Translations under genes and position numbers: made by a program
Part shown: positions 61,550-64,000 of the stretch, one piece after another
Layout of the letters: the number at the start of each line of letters is the position of its first letter
Position numbering within the stretch: the stretch's first letter is position 1
Origin: Rossellomorea marisflavi
Lineage (GTDB): Bacteria; Bacillota; Bacilli; Bacillales; Bacillaceae_B
DNA length: 64,000 nt
Direction of reading: 5' to 3'
NCBI GenBank assembly: GCA_003667865.1
Contig: CP033051.1
Coordinates: 3,660,001 to 3,724,000 of the forward strand
Notes under the pieces: model-generated
What the model saw: the letters and a program-made list of their open reading frames with translations, nothing else
What the model was told of the DNA's origin: nothing
Databases searched by the model: none

Positions 61550-63904
61550 ATGTTTCTTCATCATTCTTTTTATGCTTTTAATTTATCAAGTGTTCTTATT
61601 ACTATTTTTCTGTCGTTTATTAGCTGTTTTTTGGTTGTTTCCTTTAGCAGAAAAAGCAAAAGTGGTCAAACGAATGTAAGAAGCTTAGTATTGTTTTCGC
61701 TTTTATTAGGCTTCACCTTTACTGCAACTCATTTTTTAGTTGTATCATCTGTTGGCTTGCCATTTTCAGAGGAACACAAGCTACGATATTTCAGCTTAAA
61801 CTATTTACTTAGCAGCCTCGGATCGTTCTTTGCACTCGTAGCTGCAAAAAAAGATGTAAAGAATGGATCCCAATATATATTTGCCAGTACAGCAATCGGT
61901 CTGTTTATTTTAGGGGCTGATTATATTGGATTTTACACATTATTTCATGATTTTATTGAATTAAAACCTATCCTAGTAGTGTTAACATGTTTATTAACTT
62001 TGGGTATGTCCTTTTCACTAATAAGATTCCTGATTCAGATTACGAAAGAAGAGATAGAAAGCATTTACGTAAAATGGAAGTACATCGGCTGTTTAATGGC
62101 AGGAATATCTCTTGGGATTATTCCTTATGTAACGATGGTCTCCATGCTAAACTTCGATACCATCTATCCTCAAACAGATGAAACCATGACATTTTTATTG
62201 CCATATGTACTTCTCATTCTTGCTAATGTGTTTTTAACTCTGACACCTGATTTATTTGGAGAAGTAATTTTACAAAAGAATACAGAATCTTACAAATCCC
62301 TTTTCAACCATAATCCTGATGCAGTTTTTCTTTCAGACTTAAAAGGAAATATTATAGATGTAAACCATGTTGCCACCAGGCTGACGGATTACAGTATGGA
62401 TGAATTAAAAAGCATGCAAATTTACAACCTGATCTCAAGAACAAATTCATATGCTCAAATGTTCTTTTCGGATGTACTTTCTGGAAAAGTGAAGGTAGTT
62501 GAGACAAAAATAATTAAAAAAGATGGTTCCGAGGCCATCGTAAAAATCACAGCAGTCCGAAGTATTGCAAACCAGCATATTCTTGGTGTATATGGAATTG
62601 TTCAGGATATTACAGAACAGAAAAAAGCTGAAGAGAAAATTAAACATATGGCCTATCATGATGAATTAACGGGATTACCAAATAAACGCCAAATTGATAA
62701 TATAATTGATCAGGCAATTAAAGAACAACAGCATTTCGGTCTTATATACATTGATTTTGATCGTTTTAAAAGAATTAATGATCATTACGGTCACGACTAT
62801 GGCGATTTGGCACTAAAAACCATGACAACACGGTTACAACATACAATCCCAGATAAAAGTGTACTAGCTCGAATTGGCGGTGATGAGTTTCTGGCATTTA
62901 TTCCAGCTCATTTTCCATTAGAAGAAACGGCTCAAAAAATTATCAATAGCTTCAACAAGTCAATGATTATCCATGAGCATGAATTTTTGATTACGTCGAG
63001 CTTAGGTATTTCTAGTTTTCCTGAACATGCAAAAAATGCTAAGGACTTATTCAAATTCGCAGATTTAGCAATGTATGAAGCAAAAGAGAATGGTTCAAAC
63101 CATTATTGTTTTTTCAAGCAAGAACTAATGAAAAACTCCATACATAAACTAGAAATGGAGTATGATTTAAGACAAGCTGTTAAGGAAGAAGAACTAACCG
63201 TTCATTTCCAGCCAAAGTTTAATAGTAAGTCTAATCATATTATAGGCTCTGAAGCTTTAGCGAGATGGACCCATCCAAAGCATGGGAATGTTTCTCCTGG
63301 AGAGTTTATTCAGATAGCAGAAGAATCACAATTTATTGTGGATTTGGAACGTGTCATTATAAAAAAGGTTTTTGATCATACTCGATCTTGGATTAGGAAA
63401 GGAATGCATGTTCCTCGAACGTCCATTAATCTATCTGCAGTCCAATTTTATCGAGGTGACTTAATTACTTTCTTACAGAATACACTTAATGATTATGGGT
63501 TGACTGGTGATTATTTTGAATTTGAATTAACAGAATCAACCATTTTACGAGAAAAAGAACTTGTAAACAAACGATTTAATGCATTAATAAAGATGGGGTT
63601 TGAGCTATCTATTGATGATTTTGGTACAGGATATAGCTCATTGAGTTATTTGCATAAGCTTTCAATTAACCGATTAAAGATTGATAAAAGCTTTATGGAT
63701 CAATATCAGGAGAATGAGGAGGTCATCAAGGCAATTGTTTCTCTTGCTAGCCAATTAAATCTTAGTATTATTGCCGAGGGAGTTGAAACAGAAGACCAAA
63801 TTCATTTTCTTACAAACCTTAATTGCTTTGCAATCCAAGGGTATTATTATTCCCCTCCTTTACCTGTTGTACAGTATGAGGAGAAGCTTCGTCAAACTAT
63901 CTAA
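61550..63904 (+). CDS. Seven-helix sensor-PAS-GGDEF-EAL c-di-GMP protein
   Basis: This 784-residue protein has an N-terminal region of about seven membrane helices (about 10-235), then PAS (about 240-355), GGDEF (about 360-525) and EAL (about 535-780). The helix layout resembles an MHYT sensor, but the repeated Met-His-Tyr-Thr motifs are degenerate (TATHF, GADYIGFY, PYVTM), so metal binding is doubtful. The cyclase site is RIGGDEF. The phosphodiesterase keeps GSEALARW, DDFGTGYSSLS, KIDKSFM and AEGVETED. No RxxD I-site. Ribosome binding site GAGGT. Confidence 0.9.
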   Translation: MFLHHSFYAFNLSSVLITIFLSFISCFLVVSFSRKSKSGQTNVRSLVLFSLLLGFTFTATHFLVVSSVGLPFSEEHKLRYFSLNYLLSSLGSFFALVAAKKDVKNGSQYIFASTAIGLFILGADYIGFYTLFHDFIELKPILVVLTCLLTLGMSFSLIRFLIQITKEEIESIYVKWKYIGCLMAGISLGIIPYVTMVSMLNFDTIYPQTDETMTFLLPYVLLILANVFLTLTPDLFGEVILQKNTESYKSLFNHNPDAVFLSDLKGNIIDVNHVATRLTDYSMDELKSMQIYNLISRTNSYAQMFFSDVLSGKVKVVETKIIKKDGSEAIVKITAVRSIANQHILGVYGIVQDITEQKKAEEKIKHMAYHDELTGLPNKRQIDNIIDQAIKEQQHFGLIYIDFDRFKRINDHYGHDYGDLALKTMTTRLQHTIPDKSVLARIGGDEFLAFIPAHFPLEETAQKIINSFNKSMIIHEHEFLITSSLGISSFPEHAKNAKDLFKFADLAMYEAKENGSNHYCFFKQELMKNSIHKLEMEYDLRQAVKEEELTVHFQPKFNSKSNHIIGSEALARWTHPKHGNVSPGEFIQIAEESQFIVDLERVIIKKVFDHTRSWIRKGMHVPRTSINLSAVQFYRGDLITFLQNTLNDYGLTGDYFEFELTESTILREKELVNKRFNALIKMGFELSIDDFGTGYSSLSYLHKLSINRLKIDKSFMDQYQENEEVIKAIVSLASQLNLSIIAEGVETEDQIHFLTNLNCFAIQGYYYSPPLPVVQYEEKLRQTI

Positions 63905-63946
63905 TATATCTTATAGAGAGAACTTTTGCTTAAGTTTCTATGTAAA

Positions 63947-63984
63947 ATCCCCCAAAGTCAAACGACACTCGGGGGATCTTTTAT
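63947..63984 (+). terminator. Terminator of the GGDEF-EAL gene
   Basis: Stem ATCCCCC/GGGGGAT with a 17-nt loop, then CTTTTAT. Confidence 0.85.
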
Positions 63985-64000
63985 GTTATAATTTTTAAAA

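Overview
The window looks like chromosome from an AT-rich, spore-forming member of the Bacillaceae. The evidence is the gene families present: Sda-type sporulation inhibitor, DUF2642/YuzF, DUF3231, DUF2512, a YfiT-type bacillithiol transferase, a BmrA-type exporter, PaiB, YjfB and class A-type PBP2 relatives. AGGAGG-like ribosome binding sites and frequent TTG/GTG starts fit the same assignment. No phage module, insertion sequence, CRISPR array or rRNA gene was seen.

Layout. 1-1830: a 15-gene tRNA array on the minus strand behind a near-consensus promoter; the array probably continues past position 1. 2000-7000: a signalling block with a fused phosphatase/kinase partner-switching sensor, its STAS partner, an eroded chemoreceptor tail and a YjfB motility-type peptide. 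7-19 kb: housekeeping and accessory genes (DUF2161 nuclease-like protein, signal peptidase I, RlmN, bacillithiol transferase, a second DnaN clamp, BmrA exporter, PaiB). 19-24 kb: a PAS-GGDEF-EAL protein, a hydrolase, a Gly/Pro-rich surface-like protein and a SET-domain protein. 24-31 kb: cold shock protein, an ECF sigma/anti-sigma pair, five GNAT acetyltransferases, a metallophosphoesterase and a TVP38-type membrane protein. 31-46 kb: DUF3231 protein, PBP2, HAD hydrolase, flavin oxidoreductase, azoreductase, a TetR-MFS efflux operon and several small or decayed genes. 46-64 kb: a vanadium-haloperoxidase/PAP2 protein, Sda, two methyltransferases, a DedA protein, three further signalling or envelope genes (GGDEF cyclase, UppS paralogue, YdcF-type), a broken LMW phosphatase, a ParA-type ATPase with a helical partner, a SpoIID/LytB protein and a membrane-PAS-GGDEF-EAL protein.

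Most genes are single units or two-gene operons closed by strong intrinsic terminators. Three cyclic-di-GMP enzymes lie in one window, and none has an RxxD inhibition site just before its GGDEF/GGEEF motif. Envelope functions recur (PBP2, UppS paralogue, BmrA, LytB-like, YdcF-type, GtrA).

Points most worth attention: a ParA-type ATPase that appears to start at ATT; a structured small-RNA candidate with its own promoter and terminator at 32.5 kb; twin 17-bp palindromes exactly 84 bp apart upstream of the UppS paralogue; an LMW phosphatase gene split by one in-frame TAG; a stand-alone second sliding clamp; a degraded tRNA-like element at 13.4 kb; and at least five intact genes of 41-58 codons that lie in apparently empty intergenic DNA.
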